A stretch of DNA of 11,709 nt from Alphaproteobacteria bacterium (GCA_030425945.1 JAUHZL010000047.1:1-11709), one strand, 5' to 3'; positions 1 through 6,505 are shown, numbered from the stretch's first letter. Notes: generated from the letters alone by a model not told the origin. Program-made: numbers and translations.

Positions 1-43
1 CACCGATGATCATGATGCTCTTGATGTCGGTGCGCTTGGGCAT
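1..43 (-). CDS. carB: Carbamoyl-phosphate synthase large subunit, N-terminal 14 codons (partial)
   Basis: Only the start of the gene is in the window; the rest runs off the left edge. Reading the minus strand from the ATG at 43-41 gives MPKRTDIKSIMIIG, which I recognise as the highly conserved N-terminus of CarB, leading into the ATP-grasp carboxyphosphate domain. CarB makes carbamoyl phosphate from ammonia, bicarbonate and two ATP, with CarA supplying glutamine-derived ammonia, for pyrimidine and arginine synthesis in the cytoplasm. A ribosome binding site GAGGGAG (complement of 50-56) sits 6 bases before the ATG. The call rests on 14 residues, but these are distinctive and the start signals are good. 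Confidence 0.85.
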   Translation of the reverse strand, partial: MPKRTDIKSIMIIG

Positions 44-85
44 CGGGGGCTCCCTCGGTCAGGTCACGGCTCGCAAATTGCCCGC

Positions 86-113
86 GTTATAGACAGGTGC
101 CCCACGGGCGCAA
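86..113 (-). promoter_or_regulatory. Candidate carB promoter
   Basis: On the minus strand, TTGCGC (113-108) and TATAAC (91-86) are separated by 16 bases. The -10 matches the sigma-70 consensus at five of six positions. Transcription would start near 80, giving a leader of about 37 bases before the carB ATG. This is by inspection only; start mapping was not possible. Confidence 0.45.
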
Positions 114-140
114 GGCCAATGCACCGCCCCCGCGCGCGGC

Positions 141-176
141 TGGACCGCCCGGCCGGGCCATGCCATAGGCCGGGCG
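141..176 (+). promoter_or_regulatory. Candidate promoter and operator of the SMR transporter gene
   Basis: TGGACC (141-146) and CATAGG (164-169) are spaced by 17 bases and resemble a weak sigma-70 promoter. A perfect inverted repeat, CGCCCGGCC (146-154) and GGCCGGGCG (168-176), lies over it, with a 13-base spacer and arm centres 22 bp apart, about two helical turns. This is the geometry of a dimeric repressor site, as common for drug exporters. It could instead act as an RNA hairpin. There is no U-tract, so it is not a typical terminator. Confidence 0.35.
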
Positions 177-201
177 CACCCGGACGAAAGAGGGCCTTCG
201 C

Positions 202-525
202 ATGGCATGGCTGTATCTGGTCTTCGCGATCCTGAGCGAGGTCGTCGGCACGACGGCCCTGAAATACTCGGACGGCTTCACCCGAATCGGACCCTCCGCG
301 GTGACGCTGGTGGCCTACGCGCTGTCCTTCGTCCTGCTGGCACAGGTATTGCGGGTGATCCCGGTCGGGGTCGCCTACGCGATCTGGTCGGGCGCGGGCG
401 TCGCCCTGATCACCCTGATCGGCTGGACGGTGCTGGGCCAGAAGCTGGACGCGGTCGCGATGGGCGGGATCGGCCTGATCGTGGCGGGGGTCATCGTGCT
501 GAACGTCTGGTCGGGGCACGGCTGA
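202..525 (+). CDS. EmrE-like small multidrug resistance (SMR) transporter
   Basis: A 107-residue protein of the usual SMR length with four predicted membrane spans (about residues 3-20, 32-50, 56-77 and 84-104). SMR proteins work as dual-topology dimers in the inner membrane and exchange protons for cationic drugs. The membrane-embedded carboxylate essential in the family is present as Glu13, in SEVVGTT, equivalent to Glu14 of EmrE. GTTALKYSDGFTR and YAIWSGAGV closely follow EmrE, including the substrate-lining Tyr59 and Trp62. This fits the quaternary-ammonium (Qac) branch better than the guanidinium (Gdx/SugE) branch. The ATG at 202 has the ribosome binding site AAAGAGGG (187-194) 7 bases upstream. 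It is divergent from carB and has no SMR partner beside it, so a homodimer is expected. Confidence 0.9.
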   Translation: MAWLYLVFAILSEVVGTTALKYSDGFTRIGPSAVTLVAYALSFVLLAQVLRVIPVGVAYAIWSGAGVALITLIGWTVLGQKLDAVAMGGIGLIVAGVIVLNVWSGHG

Positions 526-542
526 GGGCGGCCCGGCCGCCC
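526..542 (+). terminator. Possible weak hairpin after the SMR gene
   Basis: GGGCGG (526-531) pairs with CCGCCC (537-542) around a 5-base loop, directly after the SMR stop codon. There is no run of T after it, so Rho-independent termination would be weak at best. It may only protect the 3' end of the transcript. The rest of the gap to 659 shows only a 5-bp dyad, GGATC (625-629) with GATCC (635-639). Confidence 0.25.
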
Positions 543-659
543 CGGATCGGGACAACTCGACCGGTCCGGCAAGATTTGGCCGCGAAGACACCGCGAAAAG
601 GCCCGGGTTGCAGGCGAGGGTTCGGGATCATTGCGATCCTGACCCGTGCGGAGTGCCCG

Positions 660-854
660 ATGCTGCTGACTGCCCTGCGATCCTTCCTGCGCCGCGACTC
701 CGGGGCCGTGACCATCGACTGGGTGGTTCTGACCGCCGCGATCATGGGGCTGTCGCTGGCGATCGTCGGCGTCCTCTGGGACAGCCTGACCACCAATGTC
801 GGCTTCCTGAATCGCACGATCGAGGAAAAGGCGATCTCGACCAGCTTCGAGTGA
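660..854 (+). CDS. Flp/Fap pilin-like small membrane protein
   Basis: A 64-residue peptide starting MLLTALRSFLRRDSGA, with a basic N-terminus, one hydrophobic helix (about residues 16-40) and a short polar tail. Flp-type prepilins of Tad systems are cut after a Gly, with Glu at +5 and Tyr at +6 of the mature protein. Here Gly15 is followed by AVTIDW, putting Asp20 at +5 and Trp21 at +6, a conservative version of that motif. The length and the helix starting at the cut site fit the family. The ATG at 660 has GGAG (650-653) 6 bases upstream. No tad/cpa assembly gene is nearby, so it is an orphan; it could be a pilin, a pseudopilin, or an unrelated single-span peptide that resembles one. Its stop lies 106 bases before bchE, with the bchE control sites between. 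Confidence 0.7.
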   Translation: MLLTALRSFLRRDSGAVTIDWVVLTAAIMGLSLAIVGVLWDSLTTNVGFLNRTIEEKAISTSFE

Positions 855-870
855 CCGCCTCGGGCGAAAA

Positions 871-894
871 AACTGTCAACTCAAGCTGACAGTT
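871..894. promoter_or_regulatory. PpsR/CrtJ-type operator, site 1
   Basis: TGTC-N10-GACA occupies 874-891, the consensus of the aerobic, light-responsive photosynthesis repressor PpsR (CrtJ in R. capsulatus). The dyad is extended here to perfect 8-base arms, AACTGTCA (871-878) and TGACAGTT (887-894). It overlaps a -35-like CTGACA (886-891). Binding is inferred from the motif and from the bchE gene downstream. Confidence 0.85.
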
Positions 895-906
895 GATCTA
901 TGTCAA
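893..906. promoter_or_regulatory. FnrL-type (FNR family) binding site
   Basis: TTGATCTATGTCAA matches the FNR consensus TTGAT-N4-ATCAA at nine of ten fixed positions and fits the looser TTGAY-N4-RTCAA form described for Rhodobacter FnrL. It lies between the two PpsR palindromes and shares six bases with the second. FnrL is the oxygen-labile iron-sulfur activator of anaerobic genes, and the bchE operon is a known FnrL target in Rhodobacter. If FnrL acts as a class II activator centred at -41.5, transcription would start near 941. Confidence 0.75.
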
Positions 907-918
907 CATAAACTGACA
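901..918. promoter_or_regulatory. PpsR/CrtJ-type operator, site 2
   Basis: A second TGTC-N10-GACA palindrome with 5-base arms (TGTCA and TGACA), centred 27 bp downstream of site 1. A further lone half-site TGTCAC begins at 926. Tandem PpsR sites bound cooperatively are typical of bch and crt promoters in Rhodobacter. This site covers a -10-like TAAACT and the right half of the FNR box, so repressor and activator should exclude each other here. Confidence 0.85.
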
Positions 919-960
919 GCCTGACTGTCACACTGGGCCGAAACCAGAGGGAGTCGGCCC

Positions 961-2598
961 ATGCGCATCGTTCTTATCCATCCGAACTACCACTCGGGCG
1001 GGGCGGAAATCGCCGGGAACTGGCCCCCGGCCTGGGCCGCCTACATCGCCGGCGCGCTCAAGACCGCGGGCTTCGACGACGTCCACTTCATCGACGCGAT
1101 GACCAACGACCTGCCGGACGAGGTGATCGCCGAACGCCTGGCCGCGCTGCAACCCGATGTCGTCGGGACGACCGCGATCACGCCGTCGATCTACACCGCC
1201 GAACGCCTGCTGGAGATCGCGCGCGACACCGTCCCGAACGCCCTGCGGGTGCTGGGCGGCATCCACGCCACCTTCATGTACCAGCAGGTCCTGACCGAAG
1301 CGCCCTGGGTCGACGTGATCGTGCGCGGCGAAGGCGAGGAGATCATCGTCGACCTGATGCGCACGGTGGCCGAGGGCCGCTGGCCCGAGGACCGGCAGCA
1401 GGTCAAGGGCCTCGCCTTCCGGGACGGCGAGCGGATCGTGGCGACGCAGGCGGCGAGCACGGTCAAGGACCTCGACGGGATCACCCCCGACTGGTCGCTG
1501 CTGGAATGGGACAAGTACATCTACGTGCCGCTGGGCGTGAAGGTCGCGATCCCCAACATGGCCCGCGGTTGCCCATTCACCTGCTCGTTCTGCTCGCAGT
1601 GGAAGTTCTGGCGCGACTACCGGGTGCGCGATCCGATCAAGGTCGTGGACGAGATCGAGACGCTGGTGAACGATCACGGTGTCGGCTTCTTCATCCTCGC
1701 CGACGAGGAACCGACCATCAACCGGCGCAAGTTCATCCAGTTCTGCGAAGAGCTGATCGCGCGCGGCCTGCCCGAGAAGATCCAGTGGGGCATCAACACC
1801 CGCGTCACGGACATCATGCGCGACAAGGAGTTGCTGCCGCTCTACCGCAAGGCGGGGCTGGTCCATGTCAGCCTCGGGACCGAGGCGGCGGCGCAGCTGA
1901 AACTCGACCAGTTCAACAAGGAGACCAAGGTCGCCGACAACAAGGAGGCGATCCGCCTCCTGCGCGAGGCCGACATCTTCGTCGAGGCGCAGTTCATCGT
2001 GGGCCTCGACAACGAAACGCCCGAGACACTGGAAGAGACCTACCGCATGGCGTGGGACTGGCAGCCCGACCTCGCCAACTGGGCGATGTACACGCCCTGG
2101 CCCTTCACGCCGCTGTTCAAGGAGCTGGGCGACAAGGTCGAGATCTTCGACTTCTCGAAATACAACTTCGTCACGCCGATCATGGCCCCCGCCGCGATGA
2201 CGCGGGGCGAGCTGCTCGACGGGGTGATGAAGAACTATCGCCGCTTCTACATGCAGAAGGCGCTGTTCCATTATCCGTGGCGCGGCACCGGCTACCGGCG
2301 GCGCTACCTGCTCGGCTGTCTCAAGGCCTTCCTCAAGGCAGGCGTGCAGCGCAAGTTCTACGATCTCGGCAAGGCGAACTACTGGGGGCCGCAGTCGAAG
2401 GACAAGGTCGAGTTCAACTTCGACCGCACCCGCACCATCGCGCAGGCCCAGATCGAGGACTGGGAGAGCACGCAGGACAAGGCCAGCGTCAAGCGCGCCC
2501 GCAAGGTCGCCCGCGACACCAGCTTCAAGATGCCGAACGGGGCCGAAGTCCGCGCCTGCGGCGGCGGCGATCAGCAGATGGAGGAGATCGACGCATGA
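961..2598 (+). CDS. bchE: Anaerobic Mg-protoporphyrin IX monomethyl ester oxidative cyclase
   Basis: A 545-residue radical SAM enzyme that forms the isocyclic E ring of bacteriochlorophyll without oxygen, taking the new oxo group from water. It needs cobalamin, S-adenosylmethionine and a [4Fe-4S] cluster. The N-terminal part, starting MRIVLIHPNYHSGGAEI, is the B12-binding (Rossmann-like) domain, about residues 1-150. The radical SAM motif CxxxCxxC is intact at Cys204, Cys208 and Cys211 (GCPFTCSFC). The conserved radical SAM barrel and the family-specific C-terminal region (about 420-545) follow. The ATG at 961 has AGAGGGAG (946-953) 7 bases upstream. bchJ overlaps its stop by 4 bases, so the two are one operon. 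Upstream PpsR and FnrL sites predict expression under low oxygen. It is the anaerobic counterpart of the aerobic cyclase AcsF, which is not in the window. Confidence 0.96.
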   Translation: MRIVLIHPNYHSGGAEIAGNWPPAWAAYIAGALKTAGFDDVHFIDAMTNDLPDEVIAERLAALQPDVVGTTAITPSIYTAERLLEIARDTVPNALRVLGGIHATFMYQQVLTEAPWVDVIVRGEGEEIIVDLMRTVAEGRWPEDRQQVKGLAFRDGERIVATQAASTVKDLDGITPDWSLLEWDKYIYVPLGVKVAIPNMARGCPFTCSFCSQWKFWRDYRVRDPIKVVDEIETLVNDHGVGFFILADEEPTINRRKFIQFCEELIARGLPEKIQWGINTRVTDIMRDKELLPLYRKAGLVHVSLGTEAAAQLKLDQFNKETKVADNKEAIRLLREADIFVEAQFIVGLDNETPETLEETYRMAWDWQPDLANWAMYTPWPFTPLFKELGDKVEIFDFSKYNFVTPIMAPAAMTRGELLDGVMKNYRRFYMQKALFHYPWRGTGYRRRYLLGCLKAFLKAGVQRKFYDLGKANYWGPQSKDKVEFNFDRTRTIAQAQIEDWESTQDKASVKRARKVARDTSFKMPNGAEVRACGGGDQQMEEIDA

Positions 2599-3224
2599 CC
2601 GCGCCCACCCGCCACCTGCTGTCGGGCACCCCGGTCGGCGCGCCCGGCCGGATCGGGCCGAATGCGCTGTTGCAACTCGCCGGCGTGCTGGACGAAACCG
2701 GCGGCAAGGCCCTGCGGGACCGGGTCTTCCTGGCAGGCGGGGTCGCGGGGTTGCCCGCGCCGGAGGGGATGATCCCCGAAGGCCCGGTCGCCGCCGTCCA
2801 CAAGGCCCTGCGCACCGAGCTGGGCGAGGCGACGGCCCGGCCGCTGGCCCGCGCGGCCGGAGTCCGCACCGCCGACTACATCCTCGCCCGCCGCATCCCG
2901 AAACCGGCGCAGGTCGTCCTGCGGCTGCTGCCCGCGCGTCTGTCGGCCCGGATCCTCGCCAAGGCCATCGCGCGAAATGCCTGGACCTTTGCCGGGTCGG
3001 GGCGCTTTCGGGTCGTGGCGCAAAAACCGCTGGAGTTCGAACTGCTCGACAACCCCATGGTGCGGGGCGAGCGGTCCGAGACGCCCCTCTGCCAGTGGCA
3101 CGAGGCGGTCTTCGAGACGCTGTTCCGCCGCCTCGCCTCGAAGCGCTACCGCTGCCGCGAAGTGGCCTGCGGGGCGCAGGGCGGCGGCGCCTGCCGTTTC
3201 GTGCTGACGCTGCTGCCGCGCTGA
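2595..3224 (+). CDS. bchJ: BchJ, V4R-domain bacteriochlorophyll synthesis protein (annotated 4-vinyl reductase)
   Basis: A 209-residue protein whose C-terminal part (about residues 140-207) is a V4R (4-vinyl reductase) small-molecule-binding domain. It has the typical NPMVRG, a Cys-x-Trp-His start to the long helix (Cys166-Trp168-His169), and later Cys187, Cys192 and Cys200. BchJ was first named from a mutant that accumulates divinyl pigments. Later work identified BciA, BciB and the COR enzyme as 8-vinyl reductases and suggested BchJ helps deliver substrate, so an enzymatic role is doubtful. The ATG at 2595 overlaps the bchE stop (ATGA), with GGAGGAG (2580-2586) 8 bases upstream inside bchE, which implies translational coupling. 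In Rhodobacter bchG usually follows; here cfa follows tail to tail after 4 bases. Confidence 0.92.
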   Translation: MTAPTRHLLSGTPVGAPGRIGPNALLQLAGVLDETGGKALRDRVFLAGGVAGLPAPEGMIPEGPVAAVHKALRTELGEATARPLARAAGVRTADYILARRIPKPAQVVLRLLPARLSARILAKAIARNAWTFAGSGRFRVVAQKPLEFELLDNPMVRGERSETPLCQWHEAVFETLFRRLASKRYRCREVACGAQGGGACRFVLTLLPR

Positions 3225-3228
3225 GCGG

Positions 3229-4455
3229 TCACTCGGCCGCCAGCCGCGCCCGCCCGGCGGAGGGGTAGACATAGTCCCGCGTCATCGGAACCCGGGCCAT
3301 CGCGCGGGTCAGCTGGACCTGGAACACGACCTGCCGCCCGTGGCGGAAGGCGGCCTCGCTGGCCAGCAGGTAGTAGCGCCACATCCGGACGAACCGCGCA
3401 TCATAGAGCGCCTCGGCCTTGTCCGCCTGCGCCATGAAGCGGTCGTACCAGGCGCGCAGCGTGTCGGCGTAATGGGTGTGGAGCACCTCCAGATCGGCGG
3501 GCAGCAGGTCCGCGCGCTCGACCGCGCCGGTGATCTCGGACAGCGCCGGGATATAGCCGCCCGGGAAGATGTGCCGGGTGATCCACGGGCTGGTCGGGCG
3601 CGGGCGCGCCAGACGTCCGATGGTATGGACGAGGGCGACCCCGTCCTCGGCCAGCAGCCGATGCAGGGTGGTGAAGTACTCGCGATAGTGCAGCGGGCCG
3701 ACATGCTCGAACATGCCGACCGACACGATCCGGTCGAAGCGGTCCTCGACGTTGCGGTAATCGGTCAGCAGGATATCGACGCGGTCCTCCAGCCCGGCGG
3801 CCCGGACCCGGGCACGGGCGGTGGCGTGCTGCTCGGTGCTCAGCGTCACCCCGGTCACCTGCACGCCGTAGTCCTGCGCCAGCGTCAGGGCCAGTCCGCC
3901 CCAGCCGCAGCCGACATCGAGCACGCGCATCCCCGGCTCGAGGCAGAGTTTCGCGGCGATGTGGTGTTTCTTGGCGGCCTGCGCCTCCTCCAGGGTGCGG
4001 ACGCCCGGTCCCCAGTAGGCGCAGGAGTATTGCCGGTCCGCGTCGAGGAAGAGATCGTAGAGGTCCCCCGACAGGTCGTAGTGGTGCGCCACATTGCGCT
4101 GGGCGCGGCCCACCGGGTTATGGGTGTCGAGGAACCGCAGCACCCGTTGCGCCCGTTCGATCAGCCGGAACCACCCGGTGCCGTAGGACGTGTTGGTGTT
4201 CACGGTCATCAGCCGGAAGAAGTCTTCCAGCGCGTCGTCCGCGATCTCCAGCGTGCCGTCCATGTAGGCCTCGCCGAGCGCCAGTTCCGGGTCGCGGACC
4301 AGCCGGCCGGGCAGGGCCGGGTCCTTCAGGATCAGGCCGACCTGCGGCGCGCCGCCGTCGCCGTGGCGCAGCACCGTTCCGTCGGGCAGGGTCAGGGTCA
4401 GGGTTCCGGTCTTCACGACGGCCCCGACCAGATCGTCGAGCAGTCTCGTCCACAT
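3229..4455 (-). CDS. cfa: Cyclopropane-fatty-acyl-phospholipid synthase
   Basis: A 408-residue SAM-dependent enzyme that adds a methylene group across double bonds of membrane phospholipid acyl chains, usually vaccenoyl chains in this group. An N-terminal lipid-binding domain (about residues 1-120) is followed by a class I methyltransferase fold. The SAM loop is VLDVGCGWGG (178-187). Residues matching the E. coli bicarbonate site and catalytic set are seen in context: Cys145 (YSCAYW), Glu250 (GMFEHVG), His277 (VHTIG) and Tyr329 (THYADTL). The length is close to the 382 residues of E. coli Cfa. The ATG at 4455 has GAGGGG (4463-4468) 7 bases upstream; a second ATG at 4462-4460 is out of frame. 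It is divergent from aspS and ends 4 bases from the bchJ stop. In R. sphaeroides a cfa gene belongs to the RpoE singlet-oxygen regulon, but I see no clear RpoE promoter here. Confidence 0.94.
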   Translation of the reverse strand: MWTRLLDDLVGAVVKTGTLTLTLPDGTVLRHGDGGAPQVGLILKDPALPGRLVRDPELALGEAYMDGTLEIADDALEDFFRLMTVNTNTSYGTGWFRLIERAQRVLRFLDTHNPVGRAQRNVAHHYDLSGDLYDLFLDADRQYSCAYWGPGVRTLEEAQAAKKHHIAAKLCLEPGMRVLDVGCGWGGLALTLAQDYGVQVTGVTLSTEQHATARARVRAAGLEDRVDILLTDYRNVEDRFDRIVSVGMFEHVGPLHYREYFTTLHRLLAEDGVALVHTIGRLARPRPTSPWITRHIFPGGYIPALSEITGAVERADLLPADLEVLHTHYADTLRAWYDRFMAQADKAEALYDARFVRMWRYYLLASEAAFRHGRQVVFQVQLTRAMARVPMTRDYVYPSAGRARLAAE

Positions 4456-4606
4456 GGTGCATCCCCTCGCGGTTGCACCGGTGCCGGTGTGCGTCTCACG
4501 CCGCGGTTCGCGACCCCGGACGCGGCCCGGTGCGGCAAACAACGCCGGGCAGAGTGTCGCATCCGGGCCCGCTTGTCCAGTTTCGCGGCGATCCGGGGCC
4601 CTCGGC

Positions 4607-4635
4607 TTGACTTCCGGTCCCGGCCCATGTGTATC
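4607..4635 (+). promoter_or_regulatory. Candidate aspS promoter
   Basis: TTGACT (4607-4612), preceded by C as is common in alphaproteobacterial -35 elements, is 17 bases from TGTATC (4630-4635). A start near 4642 would leave a 30-base leader carrying GAAGG (4659-4663) 8 bases before the aspS ATG. The -35 is good and the -10 weak. The rest of the 216-base cfa-aspS gap shows no other structure I can support and no clear cfa promoter. Confidence 0.45.
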
Positions 4636-4671
4636 GGCGCGGACCCTTTCCCCGAGCCGAAGGCCCGCGCC

Positions 4672-6447
4672 ATGAACGCCTACCGCAGCCACACCTGTGC
4701 CGAACTGAACGCCGCCCATGTGGGCCAGACCGCGCGTCTGGCAGGCTGGGTGCATCGGGTCCGCGACCACGGCGGGGTGCTGTTCATCGACCTGCGCGAC
4801 CATTACGGGATCACGCAGGTGATCTGCGATCCCGACAGCCCGGTGTTCGGCGCGCTGGAAAAGGTGCGCAGCGAGTGGTGCATCCGCATCGACGGGGACG
4901 TGAAGGCGCGCGACCCGAGCCTCGTGAACCCGAAGATCCCGACCGGCGAGATCGAGGTCTTCGCCCGCGGCTTCGAGGTGCTGGGCGCGGCCGAGGAACT
5001 GCCGCTGCAGGTGTTCGGCGAGCCCGACTTCCCCGAGGAGACGCGCCTGAAGTACCGCTTCCTCGACCTGCGCCGCGAGACGCTGCATTCGAACATCATG
5101 CTGCGTTCGGCCGTGGTGCAGGACCTGCGCCAGCGCATGTGGGGCAAGGGCTTCACCGAGTTCCAGACCCCGATCATCACCGCCTCGAGCCCGGAGGGCG
5201 CGCGCGACTTCCTCGTGCCGTCGCGCCTGCACCCCGGCAAGTTCTACGCGCTGCCGCAGGCCCCGCAGCAGTTCAAGCAGATGATCATGGTCGCGGGCTT
5301 CGACCGGTATTTCCAGATCGCGCCCTGCTTCCGCGACGAGGATCCGCGCGCCGACCGCTCGCCCACCGACTTCTACCAGCTCGATGTCGAGATGAGCTTC
5401 GTCGAGCAGGAAGACGTCTTCGCCACCGTCGAACCGGTGATCCTCGACTGTTTCGAGCGGTTCGGCGGCACGCGCACCGTCAACCGCGAGGTGCCGCGCA
5501 TCAGCTACCGCGATGCCGCGCTCTGGTATGGCACCGACAAGCCCGACCTGCGCAACCCGATCAGGATGCAGGTCGTGTCCGAGCATTTCCGCGACAGCGG
5601 CTTCGCCATCTTCGCCAGGCTGCTCGAACAGGAGGGCACCGAGGTCCGCGCGATCCCGGCCCCCACCGGCGGCAGCCGCAAGTTCTGCGACCGGATGAAC
5701 AAGTTCGCGCAGGAACAGGGCCTGCCCGGCATGGGCTACATCTTCTGGCGCGAGGCCGATGGCGAGATGGAAGCCGCGGGCCCGCTGGCCAAGAACATCG
5801 GCCCCGAGCGCACCGAGGCGATCCGCCAGCAGCTCGGCCTCGGCGTGGGTGACGCGGCCTTCTTCCTCGGCGGCAAGCCCTCGGCCTTCGAGGCGGTCGC
5901 GGGCCGCGCCCGCACCGTGATCGGCGAGGAACTCGGCCTGACGCAGAAGGACCGGTTTGAATTCTGCTGGATCGTCGATTTCCCGATGTACGAGCGCGAC
6001 GACGAGGGCAAGATCGACTTCTCGCACAACCCGTTCTCGATGCCGCAGGGGGGCATGGCGGCCTTCGACAAGGCGCCGGAGGACATCCTCGGCTACCAGT
6101 ACGACCTCGCCTGCAACGGCTACGAACTGGTCTCGGGTGCGATCCGGAACCACAAGCCCGAGATCATGGTCAAGGCGTTCGAACTGGCGGGCTACCCGGC
6201 CTCCGAGGTCGAGAAGCGCTTCGGCGGCATGCTGAACGCCTTCAAGTACGGCGCCCCGCCCCACGGCGGCTGCGCGGCGGGCATCGACCGGATGGTGATG
6301 CTGCTGGCGGACGAGGCGAACATCCGCGAGGTCATCATGTTCCCGATGACCCAGCGCGCCGAGGACCTGCTGCTGGGCGCGCCGTCGGAGCCGACCAACG
6401 AACAGTTGCGCGAGCTTGGCCTGCGGGTGCTCCCGCGCGAGGACTGA
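4672..6447 (+). CDS. aspS: Aspartyl-tRNA synthetase
   Basis: A 591-residue class IIb synthetase that charges tRNA(Asp) with aspartate in the cytoplasm. The N-terminal OB-fold anticodon-binding domain (about residues 1-110) is followed by the class II catalytic core with the bacterial GAD insertion. Motif 2 is FRDEDPRADR (220-229) and motif 3 is GAPPHGGCAAGIDRM (527-541). Length is normal for bacterial AspRS. After motif 2 it reads SPTDFYQLD, one residue longer than the E. coli QPEFTQID and, from memory, typical of alphaproteobacteria. Organisms that lack AsnRS often use a nondiscriminating AspRS that also charges tRNA(Asn) for GatCAB; whether this one does cannot be told from the window. The ATG at 4672 has GAAGG 8 bases upstream. 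It appears to be transcribed alone, with its own promoter and terminator. Confidence 0.97.
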   Translation: MNAYRSHTCAELNAAHVGQTARLAGWVHRVRDHGGVLFIDLRDHYGITQVICDPDSPVFGALEKVRSEWCIRIDGDVKARDPSLVNPKIPTGEIEVFARGFEVLGAAEELPLQVFGEPDFPEETRLKYRFLDLRRETLHSNIMLRSAVVQDLRQRMWGKGFTEFQTPIITASSPEGARDFLVPSRLHPGKFYALPQAPQQFKQMIMVAGFDRYFQIAPCFRDEDPRADRSPTDFYQLDVEMSFVEQEDVFATVEPVILDCFERFGGTRTVNREVPRISYRDAALWYGTDKPDLRNPIRMQVVSEHFRDSGFAIFARLLEQEGTEVRAIPAPTGGSRKFCDRMNKFAQEQGLPGMGYIFWREADGEMEAAGPLAKNIGPERTEAIRQQLGLGVGDAAFFLGGKPSAFEAVAGRARTVIGEELGLTQKDRFEFCWIVDFPMYERDDEGKIDFSHNPFSMPQGGMAAFDKAPEDILGYQYDLACNGYELVSGAIRNHKPEIMVKAFELAGYPASEVEKRFGGMLNAFKYGAPPHGGCAAGIDRMVMLLADEANIREVIMFPMTQRAEDLLLGAPSEPTNEQLRELGLRVLPRED

Positions 6448-6463
6448 GCGGATCGTTTCCCGT

Positions 6464-6478
6464 CCGGACCCGGTCCGG
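6464..6478. repeat. 15-bp palindrome just after aspS
   Basis: CCGGACC and GGTCCGG (6464-6470 and 6472-6478) flank a single central base. In RNA it could fold only with part of the arms opened for a loop. It lies 16 bases after the aspS stop and before the main terminator. It may be a protein-binding dyad or part of the 3' end structure; no function can be assigned. Confidence 0.5.
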
Positions 6479-6505
6479 GCGCTGACGGCTTCGTGTTTCC
6501 AGCAT

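Larger units (their letters stand above)
886..934 (+). promoter_or_regulatory. bchEJ promoter region (two possible models)
   Basis: Model one: CTGACA (886-891) and TAAACT (909-914) spaced by 17 bases, each covered by one PpsR palindrome, with a start near 921. Model two: an FnrL-dependent promoter with the extended -10 TG-T-CACACT (926-934), a start near 941, and the FNR box centred at -41.5. Both leave room for the ribosome binding site at 946-953. The sequence does not decide between them, and both may be used. Confidence 0.5.

Noticed and set aside
120..201. A guanidine riboswitch (ykkC or mini-ykkC type) before the SMR gene
   Set aside because: The mini-ykkC class needs two hairpins with ACGR loops, and only an isolated ACGA occurs here. 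The protein also looks like EmrE/Qac rather than a guanidinium exporter.
856..872. CGCC-TCG-GGCG followed by AAAAAA after the pilin-like gene as a terminator
   Set aside because: The stem is only 4 bp and the homopolymer is A on the transcribed-sense strand. For minus-strand transcription the T-run would precede the stem, so it works in neither direction.
928..2271. A long minus-strand open frame (447 codons) opposite bchE
   Set aside because: Its composition (rich in Arg, Val, Asp, Leu and His) is the typical reverse shadow of a GC-rich coding strand. The plus-strand BchE is unmistakable and no start signals fit the reverse frame.
4456..4671. An RpoE-type (TGATC-like) promoter for cfa
   Set aside because: Known cfa regulation in R. 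sphaeroides prompted a search, but no TGATC element with a suitable -10 is visible on the minus strand in this gap.
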